NCBI GenBank assembly: GCA_014155875.1
Contig: JACEFZ010011112.1
Location: 145,001-209,000 of the forward strand
Direction: 5' to 3'
DNA: 64,000 nucleotides
Origin: Cepaea nemoralis
Lineage: Eukaryota; Mollusca; Gastropoda; Stylommatophora; Helicidae
The notes below the pieces were generated by a model. It ran no database searches and was not told where the DNA came from. It was given only the letters and a program-made list of their open reading frames with translations. Below, piece after piece: positions 23,186-34,264 of this stretch. The number at the start of each line of letters is the position of its first letter. Position 1 is the stretch's first letter. Both the position numbers and the translations under genes were made by a program.

Positions 23186-23265
23186 ATGTACTTTGCAGGA
23201 CGTTGCAATCAACCCCATGTTTATTTTCTAAGCAATTGTGCGTTTGGTAGTTTGTTATTGAATTT
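23186..23265 (-). mobile_element. SINE-I copy 6, 3' part only
   Basis: TTTGCAGGACGTTGCAATCA, ACCCCATG, AAGCAATT and GTAGTTTGTTATTG are in SINE-I reverse order. The terminal loop reads GCAA, still of GNRA type, but the stem is damaged. Confidence 0.5.
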
Positions 23266-23794
23266 TGAACTTGATGTCCATGTCCAACATAAAACCGGTG
23301 TTTGGATTGAACGCTCTACCTCGTCATCACCGCACTGGAGGTTTACGAACAAGCGCTGTTATACTTTCGACCATGTGGACTCTACATCATCTTAAACTTG
23401 CTCTCTGACTTCCAGGGACAGGGATAAGTTACAGGCGTCATTCATCTGAAGGAACGCTGGCTTGGTTTGGATTTTTCTGCATGTTATCTCCGCGTTAATG
23501 TTTCCAAGTTGTTATCTTTCATCCTAGATACTTGGATCTCTCTGCTTGTATCAGTGTTATCCCATTGTGTCAGTATTCTTGGGTGTATATATTCTAAACC
23601 TCACCTTTACATTTGCTATTACCATTGTATCAATCATCTTCTGTGGTTGCCTGTGTCTAATATAAAATTGCTGTATGCGAGTGTTGTTAGCTTCTGCTGC
23701 ACATATGCTGCCAACGATATACAGAACAAGATAGTCCCATAGCAGATAGTGTCGTTGGGGTTGTGAAGTGTTAGGTCTTCATATATTCTAGGCT

Positions 23795-23872
23795 ACCACA
23801 TAAGTGGTGAGGTGACCAGTTTCCTTCCTCATTGCCTGTCTTTCCCAATTTCCTGAAAATTCTTCAAACTGT
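23795..23872 (+). repeat. SINE-V-like tail fragment
   Basis: TGAGGTGACCAGTTTCCTTC and TGTCTTTCCCAATTTC parallel 56567-56615 (GAGATGACCAATTCCTTTGC...). 23266-23794 and 23873-24020 show nothing firm. Confidence 0.4.
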
Positions 23873-24025
23873 ATAAAGCCCATTTTTATGAGGATGGATC
23901 GACACCAGAACCGGACTGGTTGAAAAATATAGCATTGCCTCTTCGGAGGAGTTGAACCTTAACCATAGTTTTTGCAGGCAGGTACATTAACCACTATTTC
24001 ACGGAGGTTTCGCTATCAACTATTG

Positions 24026-24252
24026 CAGTGGTTCTCAAAATTGTTTGGCCCATGCACCTCCCCCCCCCCTTTTCACCATATGTTCAAAATGTCATCCCTC
24101 CCCCCCCCCTTTTTTTCGTATTTCCTCCCTATAAATCCCCCCCTGCCCCTGAACAGTATACGTAGAAATGGAAGCTAAATTTAATAACATATACTAGAAC
24201 AAGTCTATACGTCTACCTAAAACGGGGTAGGGGTGGAGGGGGGGGGGGTTGT
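24026..24252. mobile_element. hAT-like element 2, right end lost
   Basis: Starts CAGTGGTTCTCAAAATTG and shares TTCACCATATGTTCAAAATG and CAGTATACGTAGAAATGGAA with the copy at 42.1 kb. It ends in a G-run near 24250 without the second inverted repeat. Confidence 0.7.
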
Positions 24253-24439
24253 CTATTACTGAAGATACTGGGAGGCAAGAATTAGGCAAGTAAAGTGAAG
24301 TCGTCCTTGGAAAAACTACCTGACACAAGCAAGCAAAGTGGTCAGTGCACAGACTTAGACTGAGATAAAGAGATTTGTTGAGCAGACTAGAGAAAGAAAC
24401 ATGGATCAGACTATTTTAATAGCAGTCCTCGGATTCAAT

Positions 24440-24530
24440 CAGTGCGTATGTGAATGGGTGGGTGGGTGAGTGAGTAAATGCGTGAGTTAGTGAGTGAGTG
24501 GGCGAATGATTGAGTGAGTGTACGAACGAT
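24440..24530. repeat. Degenerate (GTGA)n
   Basis: GTGAGTGAGTAAATGCGTGA and similar; short. Confidence 0.7.
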
Positions 24531-24700
24531 ATCGCGGTAGCATAGTGCGTAGTCAGTTTTCTTATCAATAAATTGGTCCAGTTTCAACCCCTACCTGTAG
24601 TGGGGACCACTGTTTTTACAACTAGTCGGACTCTGAGGTGGAACCAGCCTCATGGAGTGCGTCATTATCCTCGTCATCCAGTGGTTTTGTCCTATGAAAA
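24531..24700 (+). mobile_element. Possible tRNA-headed SINE
   Basis: GCGGTAGCATAGTGCG and CAGTTTCAACCCCT have A/B-box-like spacing. The later GGACTCTGAGGTGGAACCAG has weak likeness to 8775-8800. No target duplication. Confidence 0.3.
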
Positions 24701-24874
24701 TTTGTCTCTATTAGTCTGCCCAAATGTCTCTATGTCATGACCCGGATGTTCTGGCTCTGTGTGAGTTATCTGTCACTTCTTGAATGCATCTACATGAAAT
24801 GGAGGCATGATAGTTGTTAGATGCTCTGGGAACTGTCTGGGAAGGAACACTGCGTAAAAGGGAACAATAACAAC

Positions 24875-25318
24875 TTCTTCTACTTCTTCTTCTTCTCCTC
24901 CTCCTCCTCCTCATCCTCCTCCGTCTCCTTCTCCTCCTCCGTCTCCTTCTCCTCCTCCGTCTCCTTCTTCTTCTTCTTCTTCTTCTTCTTCTTCGTCTTC
25001 TTCTTCTTCTTCTTCTTCTTCTTCTTCTTCTTCTTCTTCTTCTTCTTCTTCTTCTTCTTCTTCTTCTTCTTTTTCGTCTTCTCCTCTTCCTCCTCCTCCT
25101 CATCCTCCTCTTCTTCATCCTCCTCCGTCTCCTCCTCCTTCTTCTTCTTCTTCTTCTTCTTCTTCTTCTTCTTCTTCTTCTTCTTCTTCTTCTTCTTCTT
25201 CTTCTTCTTCTTCTTCTTCTTCTTCTTCTTCTTCTTCTTCTTCTTCTTCTTCTTCTTCTTCTTCTTCTTCTTCTTCTTCTTCTTCTTCTTCTTCTGCTTT
25301 CTCCTCCTCTTCTACCTC
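24875..25318. repeat. (TTC/TCC)n polypyrimidine array, ~440 bp
   Basis: TCC-rich blocks with a triple TCCGTCTCCTTC sub-repeat (24920-24965), a pure TTC run (24965-25070), a second TCC block (25080-25137) and a pure TTC run of about 155 bp (25139-25293). Homopolymer-like frames (F, S, R, E) come from the repeat. Confidence 0.95.
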
Positions 25319-25450
25319 TTTTTCATCATCTCTTGAAGTCCCCCAACCAACCAAAGTCAAACCCTATGTTGACTTATTTATGCAGGTAACTTTTTCGACG
25401 CGATGAGGTATCTAATAGCACGCCAACCCCCCTGAGTCGCCTCCTGCGTC

Positions 25451-26256
25451 ACAATGCTAGATTTCAGTCTTCTCATCTTCTATCCCCTATAAACCTCGAT
25501 AACACAATGCTAGATTTCAGTCTTCTCATCTTCTATCTCCTATAAACCTCGATAACACAATGCTAGATTTCAGTCTTCTCATCTTCTATCCCCTATAAAC
25601 CTCGATAACACAATGCTAGATTTCAGTCTTCTCATCTTCTATCCCCTATAAACCTCGCTAACACAATGCTAGATTTCAGTCTTCTCTTCTTCTATCCCCT
25701 ATAAACCTCGATAACACAATGCTAGATTTCAGTCTTCTCATCTTCTATCCCCTATAAACCTCGATAACACAATGCTAGATTTCAGTCTTCTCATCTTCTA
25801 TCCCCTATAAACCTCGATAACACAATGCTAGATTTCAGTCTTCTCATCTTCTATCCCCTATAAACCTCGATAAACACAATGCTAGATTTCAGTCTTCTCA
25901 TCTTCTATCCCCTATAAACCTCGCTAACACAATGCTAGATTTCAGTCTTCTCTTCTTCTATCCCCTATAAACCTCGATAACACAATGCTAGATTTCAGTC
26001 TTCTCATCTTCTATCCCCTATAAACCTCGATAACACAATGCTAGATTTCAGTCTTCTCATCTTCTATCCCCTATAAACCTCGATAACACAATGCTAGATT
26101 TCAGTCTTCTCATCTTCTATCCCCTATAAACCTCGATAACACAATGCTAGATTTCAGTCTTTTCATCTTCTATCCCCTATAAACCTCGCTAACACAATGC
26201 TAGATTTCAGTCTTCTCATCTTCTATCCCCTATAAACCTCGCTAACACAATGCTAT
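25451..26256. repeat. 53-bp satellite, ~15 units
   Basis: ACAATGCTAGATTTCAGTCT then TCTCATCTTCTATCCCCTAT and AAACCTCGATA. Units are nearly identical. GATAA/GCTAA and TCATC/TCTTC variants mark a higher-order repeat: a GCTAA unit followed by a TCTTC unit recurs at about 25655 and 25921, five units apart. Confidence 0.95.
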
Positions 26257-26374
26257 CCATGTCTTACCCCGTGCCTTATCTGTTCATAATTTCTCACTTT
26301 ATTTCCCATATTAATTTATGCTATTGTTTCGATTCACTATTTTTAAATTCCTCTACAGTCAATATTGTGTGGCG

Positions 26375-26810
26375 GTGATGATCATGTCTATTTATAGCCT
26401 TTTATCTCTTGTGCTAGGAATCATTTCTGATACCGATGTTCCTCTATGCCATTATGTCAAACTGTCCAGTACCTTCTCTCTTGGTCTCCCCCTGCCTCTC
26501 TTTCCCCTCCAACCTTTCCGTTGTGGCGAAACGCTCCAGCTTTCCCCTCCAACCTTCCCGTTGTGGCGACACGCTCCAGCTTTCCCCTCCAACCTTCCCG
26601 TTGTGGCGACACGCTCCAGCTTTCCCCTCCAACCTTCCCGTTGTGGCGACACGCTCCAGCTTTCCCCTCCAACCTTCCCGTTGTGGCGACACGCTCCAGC
26701 TTTCCTCTTCTCATGACATGTCCAAATAATGTGGAATGTCTTCTTCTGACGCGAATAACCAAACCTTGTCTGAAATAACAACAGATAAAATAACCCAATA
26801 ACAACCGAAA
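26375..26810 (-). pseudogene. LINE C-terminal relic G carrying a 40-bp minisatellite
   Basis: On minus, VRRRHSTLFGHVMRRGKLER (about 26750-26700) leads into VATTGRLEGK, and after the array RGRGRPREKVLDSLT appears (about 26500-26455). Together these are the usual LINE tail module with the array inserted within it. Weakly conserved sequence continues to about 26375. Confidence 0.75.
26502..26706. repeat. 40-bp minisatellite, ~5 units
   Basis: TTTCCCCTCCAACCTTCCCG then TTGTGGCGACACGCTCCAGC, nearly invariant. 40 is not a multiple of 3, so all frames stay open by alternation, giving several spurious ORFs on both strands. Confidence 0.95.
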
Positions 26811-27369
26811 ACCGTTATCAAGATAGTCCCTTTTTTTTCAAAACTGTTTTTATTTGCCTCCAGACGTTGAGCGTGAATGATTTTAAATAATATTAATGAA
26901 TCAAAATTAAACTGTTTGGTCGTATCCAGTATTCATCTTAAAAGTTGTTTAGAGCATATTGAATTACTCAAAATTCAGAACATTAAAAAACTTAACGTTT
27001 GCCAGGAACTTTCCCACAATATCGACTGCATCTTTTTTAAGACGCTTGAAGTTAAAAATAATCGAAGCTTCGAAATGAAATGTTAAATGGTTATGAAAAT
27101 TGAGAATAAGTGCCAAAAAGAGTAACAAGATCAGATGTAAGCTCGCGTAAGTGAAAACATCTGGGAGCTGTCAAGATGTTTCGAATTTCACCGAGAAAGA
27201 AGTTGTAACTGACATGCTTTTTACAGTAAGGTTTCTGCCAATAATATTTACTTTTATTTTATCGGCATATTTCCTTCTCAGTCATTTCGTTCTTTTGAAA
27301 ATTCTGTCTCCCTGAACTTGATTTGCGGGAGATGTCACCACTTATATTTAAATTGGGCGGGACAGTCGG
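26811..27369. other. Unclassified AT-rich spacer
   Basis: No element or coding signal; a 69-codon AT-rich frame at 26877-27086 has no recognisable features. Confidence 0.45.
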
Positions 27370-29270
27370 TCAGCGGGACATGACAGTTCGCTGAGGCTGA
27401 GGCAGTAGGTCATCGGAACATTTTAGCACTCACAGTTCAGCGAGGCTGAGGCAACAGGTCAGCGGGATATTTTAGCACTCACAATTCAGTGAGGCTGAGG
27501 CAACAGGTCAGCGGGATATTTTAGCACTCACAGTTCAGCGAGGCTGAGTCAGTAGGTCAGAGGGATATTTTAGCACTCACAATTCAGTGAGGCTGAGTCA
27601 GTAGGTCAGCGGGATATTTTAGCACTCACAATTCAGTGAGGCTGAGGCAACAGGTCAGCGGGACAATTTAGCACTTACAAATCAGTGAGGCTGAGTCAGT
27701 AGGTCAGCGGGATATTTTAACACTCACAGTTTAGTGAGGCTGAGACTGAAGGTCAGCTGGACAGTTTAACACTCACAGTTTAGTGAGGCTGGGGCAGTAG
27801 GCCCTCGGGATATTTACACACGTACATTTCAGCGAAGACGAATGTTGCGAATTCCTTGGACTGCCAGAGTAACTAACGACGACTGCCTGAAACAGGCTAA
27901 TGAAACTAGAACATTATATACAACAATAAGACAGAGACAAACAGCTTTCCTCGGTCATGTGATGAGAAGAGAGGCATTAGAGAACATCGTAACAACTGGA
28001 AAGATCGAGGGGAAGAGAGGCAGAGGTAGACCAAGAGAAGTGATGCTGGATGGATTGAGACGGTGGCATGGAGGAATATCAGCAGCAGAGTTGATCCAGA
28101 AAACCAAAGACCGAGATCTATGGAGAGCCATGAGCGCCTACGCCAGCTGGCACTGCACTTGATGATGATGACATTTCAGCGAGGCTAAGGCAGTAGATCC
28201 AGGAGTAATTCAAACACTTAGTTTCGATGAAGCCGAGGAAAATGTTCTGTAGAACATTTGACCACTTATATTTCAATGTGGTAACTGCAGTTGCTCTCTG
28301 AGACATTTAAAAAACGTTGGCTCGTTTTAAACTCAAGCTTAGCTATACACGTACTACAACTTCGGGTGCACTGGACTGATCTTTGTGTGAGGATTAGCTT
28401 TCCCTATTACCAGTGCCCCTCACCATCAGGCCAACCCGCTCTGACTTTAGAGGTACTAAGACATTTGAACACTCATGCCTCATTGAATCTGAGATAGTTG
28501 TTATATTGGACATTCGGACACTCATATTTCAATGTGGCTGAGAAAGTTGTTATATTGGACATTCGGACACTCATATTTCAATGTGGCTGAGGTAGTTGCT
28601 ACGTAGACATGTAACCTCTCATATTTAAGTGAGCTAGCTGTTTTCTAGAACGTTCCTGTGGGATTGAGGTGTTCTTCTATGGGACATTTGAACACTTACA
28701 TTTCAGTGATGCTGAGATAATTGTTCTCTGAAACATTTGACAGCTCACATATCATTGAGACTGAGCCAGTTGCTGTCTATAACATTTGAACACTTTCATT
28801 TCCTTGACAATGAGACAGTTGCTGTCTATAACATTTGAACACTTTCATTTCCTTGACAATGAGACAGCTGCTGTCTAGAAGATTTGACCGCCCACATTTC
28901 TGTGAGGCTGAAGCAGTTCTGTTTTAGACAGTTGAACATTCTCATTTCAGTGAGGCTGAGGCAGTTCTGTCTAAGACAATTGACAATTTATATTTAATTG
29001 AGGCTGGGATGGGTGTTCTCCAGAACATTTGACCGCCGACATTTCAATGAGGCTGAGGCAGTTCTGTCTAAGACAGTTCAATACACACATTTAATTGAGG
29101 CTGGGATGGGTGTTCTCCAAAACATTTGACCACCGACATTTCAATGAGGCTGAGGCAGTTCTGTCTAAGACAATTTAACACACACATTTAATTGAGGCTG
29201 GGACGGATGTTCTCTAGAACATTTGACCGCTCACATTTCGGTGAAGCTCAGTTCAGTACTGCACATAATA
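27370..29270. repeat. Degenerate ~50-60 bp tandem array, 1.9 kb
   Basis: Left part: ~49-bp units with GTGAGGCTGAG(G/T)CA, AGGTCAGCGGGA and TTTTAGCACTCACA. Right part: longer, more diverged units with CA(T/C)TTCA(A/G)TGAGGCTGAGGC, GTTCTCTAGAACATTTGA. Both share the TTCAGTGAGGCTGAG core, so this is one old array. A LINE fragment splits it at 27836-28170. Confidence 0.85.
27836..28170 (+). mobile_element. 5'-truncated LINE 3' end H, with target duplication
   Basis: A 12-bp duplication ACATTTCAGCGA (27824-27835, 28171-28182) consists of the surrounding array unit. The frame is intact for 106 codons: MLRIPWTARVTN, TAFLGHVMRREALENIVTTG, RGRGRPREVMLDGLRRWHGG, ending WHCT-stop, followed by a TGATGATGATG tail. 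This copy is the reference for the C-terminal module seen elsewhere. Confidence 0.9.
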
Positions 29271-29393
29271 ATCCGATACAGGTGTTGCTGTAACTCGATC
29301 CATCCTGACGAGTTGCCACTTATAATAATATATGTTTCGGTATGAAGGAAGTCAAAACTGAGAGATAATTGATTCGATGTATTCGCTGCGGGA

Positions 29394-29815
29394 GGAATCA
29401 TCATCAAGTGCGTTGTCGACTGACATGGGCGATAATGCCAACATTCATGTAGCAATAGTGTTTGCTGACACCTTTCCGTGTATTGACAAAAGGCTGTTAA
29501 AATGTCCTCTCGCTGTCCTTTCTTTATATCTTTTTCCCACAAACATGTTTCAGTTGTCACAGTTTGTTCCAATTTTGCTATTCTCACGATGTGGCGAAAA
29601 ATGACGATGCTTCTTTTAGATGTTTATAATAAGCTGTCTTTGTGCCGTAGCCGCTTTCAAAAAATTTACATCATTGGCCAGTGTGGTTGTCCTAGGAATT
29701 TTCGACATTCTTCTATAAAACTGAAGCCTCGGTGGATTTTTTGCCTGATTACAAATTGTCATGGAATCCCAACCATATGTTAAAACTGGTTGTGTATAAG
29801 TTTTCATTTTTGAAA
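29394..29815 (-). pseudogene. LINE C-terminal relic I
   Basis: On minus, 29807-29616 encodes QPVLTYGWDSMTICNQ (the LLYGCE-type block) then LQFYRRMSKIPRTTTLANDV. From 29600, FRHIVRIAKLEQTVTTE follows. The 3' end GCACTTGATGATGATT (about 29410-29394) is the same as in other copies. Several frameshifts. Confidence 0.75.
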
Positions 29816-29832
29816 TAAATAAAATAAAGGGT

Positions 29833-30025
29833 GCTACTCGCCTTCAAGCTGCGGGTGATTTGGCAGCTGGCCGCCTTGCGTTGGTTGTTACGATACGGCA
29901 CGAGCACCGATCGTTCAAAAAGCAATGGCAAACTACTGAACGTAAACTTGCCACGAGATCACAACAGCAAAATATGCTGGAGTTGACTGCAACTTCCTGT
30001 ACAGGATATGCAATTAACTTTATTT
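29833..30025 (+). mobile_element. SINE-I copy 7
   Basis: Head truncated. The core GGCAAACTACTGAACG (about 29927) and CTTGCCACGAGATCACAACA follow. The terminal motif is TCCT-GTAC-AGGA, where the loop A to C change makes it a full palindrome. Tail ATGCAATTAACTTTA. Confidence 0.75.
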
Positions 30026-30144
30026 TACTCGCCTTAAACGCACCCGGCGTACGGGGCTAGACCCATATTTGTACTGACCAATGGAAATTTGTTGAATAAT
30101 GAGGTCAGTGTCGCGCGAGCCGCCTTTACTTCAACAGATATTTC

Positions 30145-30235
30145 CTGATGTCCATTGTAGGCTTGGTCGACACGGGAACCCAGGTCCTGATGTCCATTGT
30201 AGGCTTGGTCGACACGGGAACCCAGGTCAGTTTTA
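30145..30235. repeat. ~44-bp direct duplication
   Basis: CCTGATGTCCATTGTAGGCT then TGGTCGACACGGGAACCCAG occurs twice in a row, identical. Confidence 0.85.
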
Positions 30236-30325
30236 AAATTCCACCCCGATGCAGATTCGAACTCATGACCAGTAGAGGACAGGAGAGCCTCTAGCCACTA
30301 CGCTACGGGTCTCCCTGGTCTCACG
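30236..30325 (-). mobile_element. tRNA-like SINE head
   Basis: On minus: ACCCGTAGCGTAGTGGCTAG (A-box-like TAGCGTAGTGG) and GAGTTCGAATCTGC (B-box-like), 45-50 bp apart. No cloverleaf with an acceptor stem is visible, so it is not called a tRNA gene. Confidence 0.4.
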
Positions 30326-30444
30326 TAACGTGCAAGAATGTTGTTTCTAACCTCCAATGACAGGGATGGGGAATGAGGAGTTAAAACAGACGCCATATCG
30401 TGTCAAGAGTTTGGTAAGCACACTGTAGGTTGCTTGGTACTGAA

Positions 30445-30810
30445 TGAACTCAGTCATTGATATCATGTTCCATATAGCAGAAGGGCGATCATGGCTGGCC
30501 GGCTCATCTGATCACCATATTGTCGCTTCAGGTCTGCTGTGTTCTTGTTCCGGTTACGTATGTCATGTGGCAAAGCATTCCGGGTATTTGTTTCCATGTC
30601 TTCGTTTTCCTCTCTTCCCATCAGTATTGCCTTTTGTCAATAAGTCTTCAAATGTATTTCTTCTCATAATCTGTTCGATATAATCGTGATTAAAGTTAGT
30701 TGCTCGTCCTCTTACGGGACTTTGCTATCAACTCCAGTATTTAATGGCTAATTTCCATCAACTGCGTCTAACTGATGTAACCAGTTTAATGTGTGTATCT
30801 GTTTCTCGAA
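30445..30810 (-). pseudogene. LINE C-terminal relic J, decayed
   Basis: On minus, pieces resemble the tail module in shifting frames: RRN-F-DLLTK, GKR-R, NKYPECFATWH and a final YMEHDIND. Many stops. 30811-31270 shows nothing recognisable. Confidence 0.5.
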
Positions 30811-31281
30811 GGACCACCTCATGTCAGCCACAAGCGGCGGTAAGAACAAATCAATTGCCTTTTGCCTAGCTTGGGGTGTATTGGGCATATGGTGCTAATC
30901 CTTACATTGGTATAGACCAACTGGGACTCGATGGGTGATGTCATCAATAACACGACGGCCACATTTTCTTCCCATAATATTTCCCGGTATCCACATACGA
31001 GGGAGCTTCAACTGAAAACCTTAAACGTGTGATAGAAATTACAATAGCCATGCCATTGTCTTGTAATCTGTCAATATTGTTGTTAAGGATGTCAAAAGTG
31101 TTAAGCAGTTAAATCACGGTGCAAACGAACACGGTAATGTGATAAGGACAGGTTAAAGATTGCCACCCCACTTTTGACAAGCCCCGAGGAGGAGCAGCCT
31201 TCTGTTATCCATTTTGTGATCAGTGAAGTTGTGAAACCTATAGAAATTCATAGGCGAATTACAGTCCAGTATGGTGATGCA

Positions 31282-31528
31282 GCCGGCTTCATGGCTTAGA
31301 GGTTAGCGACTTTTCTCCGTAATCTCGTATACTCTCGTAGGTAACGTGATGACGGTGAGAATCAGCAGTGGTTCTAATCGCATCGGTAACTTACGGGGTA
31401 TGTGAGCCGGCCGCTCAGAAAGCAATGGCAAACTACTGAGCGTAATCTTGCCAAGAAATCAACATACAGCTGAAAAATGCTGGTGTTGATAGCGATGTCC
31501 TGTAAAGGATATGCACACACACACAAAA
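31282..31528 (+). mobile_element. SINE-I copy 8 with target duplication
   Basis: 11-bp duplication ATGGTGATGCA (31271-31281, 31529-31539). A box TGGCTTAGAGG, B box mutated to GGTTCTAATCG, core GGCAAACTACTGAGCG, hairpin TCCT-GTAA-AGGA and a CA-repeat tail. Confidence 0.9.
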
Positions 31529-31539
31529 ATGGTGATGCA

Positions 31540-31966
31540 TGCCTATCAGTCCAGTAAGTGTATGAGTGGAGTAGAAAGTTTCACAACGGGATGACTTCTG
31601 TGACAGACTGTTGTCGACCGAATCAGGCATATCGAGTAGTGACCCCAGAGGATTTGTTTCTACATGTTTCCAAGCACTTTATTTGCGCCGGAAAACTTGT
31701 ATTGAACGCAGAGGTCAATACATAGGTTCTTTACTCTTTTCCCCCAGAATATATCCATACAAAGAAAAACAAACAAAATAAAAACAGTTAACGTTTTAAT
31801 TTGAAGCCCTCTCGTAAGACTGGATCGACCTAGGAGCGCGGATTAATATGTGTATATCTTGGCTTCCATGGAGATACAACGACTGGACCAGTAGGTAGAC
31901 ACACCTGTAGGTAGGCACACCTGCTGGCCACTGCGGCTCCGGGCAGGAGGTCTTCACATGTTGCTT
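31540..31966. other. Unclassified spacer
   Basis: No element or gene seen. Confidence 0.4.
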
Positions 31967-32050
31967 GCCCTTTCGAGGACGTTGCCAACAACCCCAGGTT
32001 AATTGTCTCGGCAATTTTACGTTCAGTAGTTTGCCATTGCTTTTTTTAAT
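31967..32050 (-). mobile_element. SINE-I copy 9, 3' part only
   Basis: GAGGACGTTGCCAACAACCC, CTCGGCAATTTTACGTTCAG and AGTTTGCCATTGC are in reverse SINE-I order. 32051-32400 shows nothing firm. Confidence 0.6.
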
Positions 32051-32404
32051 GAGAAGTCAACATATAAGTCATCTGACCGGTGTAGGGTATTACCACACTA
32101 CCCCACTATCAGCGCACAGAAAGTTTAAGAGCTTATCCTTTCGGCCATGCCAACTGTAGGTTCACTATAAATATTCGCAGAAGGTACGTGGGGGTAAGGA
32201 GTTCCTACTACGTTAACCATTCTGACGTTTTAAAACCGTGTTATTCCCATTCTTACTTTTTCACAGTAGTCTATGGTAAGTGAAGTACAGGACCTCTTTT
32301 AATGGCACGAGGCGTATTGTGTGCATGATGCTAGCCCAATATTTTTTTTGTTTTGTTTACAAATGGGCACTCGATGAGTCATGTAGTCAATATCACGCCG
32401 CTGC

Positions 32405-32640
32405 TTTTTCGCATATCCTTTACAGGACATTGCAGTCAACCGCAGCATATTTCAGCTGCGCTTGATGTCTTGGCAAGTTACGTTCAGTAATTTTCCATTG
32501 CTTTCTGAACGACCGACTCACATACCCCCGTAAATAACTAACGCGACGCAATCCGCTGCTGAATCTCGTGCAGCTGCGTTTCGTACGAGAGTATACGGGG
32601 TTATGAACAAAGCCCTTAACTCTTACGCCAGGGAGACCGG
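32405..32640 (-). mobile_element. SINE-I copy 10
   Basis: Terminal hairpin TCCTTTACAGGA on plus (about 32417), core CGTTCAGTAATTTTCCATTG (about 32482), head near 32640-32610 with A-box-like TGGCGTAAGAG. The head resembles that of copy 14. Confidence 0.8.
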
Positions 32641-32689
32641 CACTTTACTTACATGTAAAGTTTTCAGTAATATTTTAATCAGCCAAACA

Positions 32690-33100
32690 ACCTGCCAGCA
32701 ACATAACCATCCAACCATACAAACAACTTGCCAGGAACATAACCATCCCACCATACAAACAACTTGCCAGCAACATAACCATCCAACCATACAAACAACT
32801 TGCCAGGAACATAACCATCCAACCATACAAACAACTTGCCAGCAACATAACCATCCAACCATACAAACAACTTGCCAGGAACATAACCATCCAACCATAC
32901 AAACAACTTGCCAGCAAAATAACCATCCAACCATACAAACAACTTGCCAGCAACATAACCATCCAACCATACAAACAACTTGCCAGGAACATAACCATCC
33001 AACCATACAAACAAGTTGCCAGTAACGTAATCATCCAACCATACAAACAACTTGCCAATAACATAACCATCCAACCATACAAACAACCTTACAACCAGCC
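32690..33100. repeat. 36-bp satellite, ~11 units, partly dimeric
   Basis: CAACTTGCCAG(C/G)AACATAA then CCATCCAACCATACAAA. C and G variants mostly alternate, giving a 72-bp higher-order period. The multiple-of-3 period keeps long spurious frames open on both strands. Confidence 0.95.
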
Positions 33101-33395
33101 AAATACGTACCACCAACCAACCGAACAACCTGCCAGCCGAACAACATGCCAGCCAAACAACCTGCCAACAAAACAACCTGCCAACAACACAACCTGCTAA
33201 CCAAACAGCCTGCCAACCAATCAACCTGCCAACCAAACAACCTGCCAACCAAACAACCTGCCAACCACACAACTTGCCAACCAATCAAACTGCCAACCAA
33301 ACAACCTGCCAATGAAGCAGCCTGCCAATCAATCAACATGCCAACCAAGCAACCTGCCAAACAAACAACCTGTAAACTAAGCAATCTGACAATGA
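33101..33395. repeat. ~16-bp degenerate tandem repeat
   Basis: AACCTGCCAACCAAAC units continue directly from the 36-bp array and share its CTTGCCAGC-like half, so the shorter unit is probably a derivative. 33396-33689 shows no element. Confidence 0.85.
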
Positions 33396-33689
33396 AACGG
33401 CCAGTTAAAGATGGCCCCGAGGTTGTAAATAGTAACGAACAGACATTCATCGGCAACAGATCTCTGAAAGCTTTTTTTTAAAAGGGTACGTAATGAACTG
33501 AAATAGCATTAAGTTCCCAGTGACGTAATTACAAACTAAAAATACAGTAACACGTGGCTTGCGTAATTGAAGAAATTAATGCAGTGACGCTGAAATTTAC
33601 ACACGCATTGTTACATTCTGACATGTTATATAGAACCTGTTCTTTTCTATGACGATGAATCTTGAAATGTGAACTAACACATTAGGTAT

Positions 33690-34145
33690 AACCTGGAAGC
33701 AAAAGGGTAAGTGGTTTCTGAGACGAATGTTGCGGATATCCTGGACTGTCAGAGTGAGTAACAACGATTGCATGGAAGAGGCTAGTGACAGTAGCAAAAC
33801 ATGCAACTGGAATAGAGAGGCAAACAGTGTTCCTCGGTCTTGTGATGAGAAGAGAGCGTTGTAAAATATTGTGACGCCTGGGGGAGATAACCGGTGGAAG
33901 GGGGATATCACCATGGAAGGGGAAGATTACTACGGAAAGGGGAGATCACCGGTGGAAGAGAGAGATCACCAAGGAAGGGGGAAATCACTATGTGGGGGGG
34001 GGGGGGAGATCGCCATGAAAGTTGATGTCACCATGGAAGGGGGAGATCATCTTTGGAAGGGGGAGTTTGATCCTGAATATTAGAGATCGAGATCACTGGA
34101 AATGCACGAAGGCCTACGCTATTTGGCAAGGCACATAATGATGAT
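33690..34145 (+). pseudogene. LINE C-terminal relic K carrying a minisatellite
   Basis: GKWFLRRMLRISWTVRVSNN (33690-33765), then decayed VPR..DEKR and NIVTP at 33865, then the array, and after it GAGATCACTGG..GCCTACGC, ending GGCACATAATGATGATGA (34130-34146), the usual LINE 3' end. The coding frame is broken several times. Confidence 0.7.
33880..34070. repeat. ~20-25 bp degenerate minisatellite
   Basis: GGGGGAGATCACCATGGAAG-like units, about eight, with a G-run (33993-34005). It replaces the Lys/Gly/Arg-rich GKIEGKRGRGRPR segment of the LINE. Confidence 0.75.
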
Positions 34146-34264
34146 GACTTATATAGCATGAAAATCTCCTTATGAATGGGGACAAGAGCAAGAAAGGCAA
34201 GATATTATTCTCTCGCGGGAATAATTTAATGACAGTCATGCAGCTAGATGTTTGATGAAGTAAC

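Noticed and set aside
24735..25360. Poly-Arg, poly-Glu and poly-Phe ORFs
   Set aside because: TTC/GAA and TCC repeat translations.
26444..26804. Five overlapping ORFs around 26.5 kb
   Set aside because: A 40-bp minisatellite keeps frames open. The only real coding ancestry is the LINE tail on minus.
32603..33456. Repeats resembling a repetitive secreted protein, and CRISPR-like regularity
   Set aside because: No unique spacers; pure tandem units in a eukaryotic context. Long frames exist on both strands because 36 is a multiple of 3.
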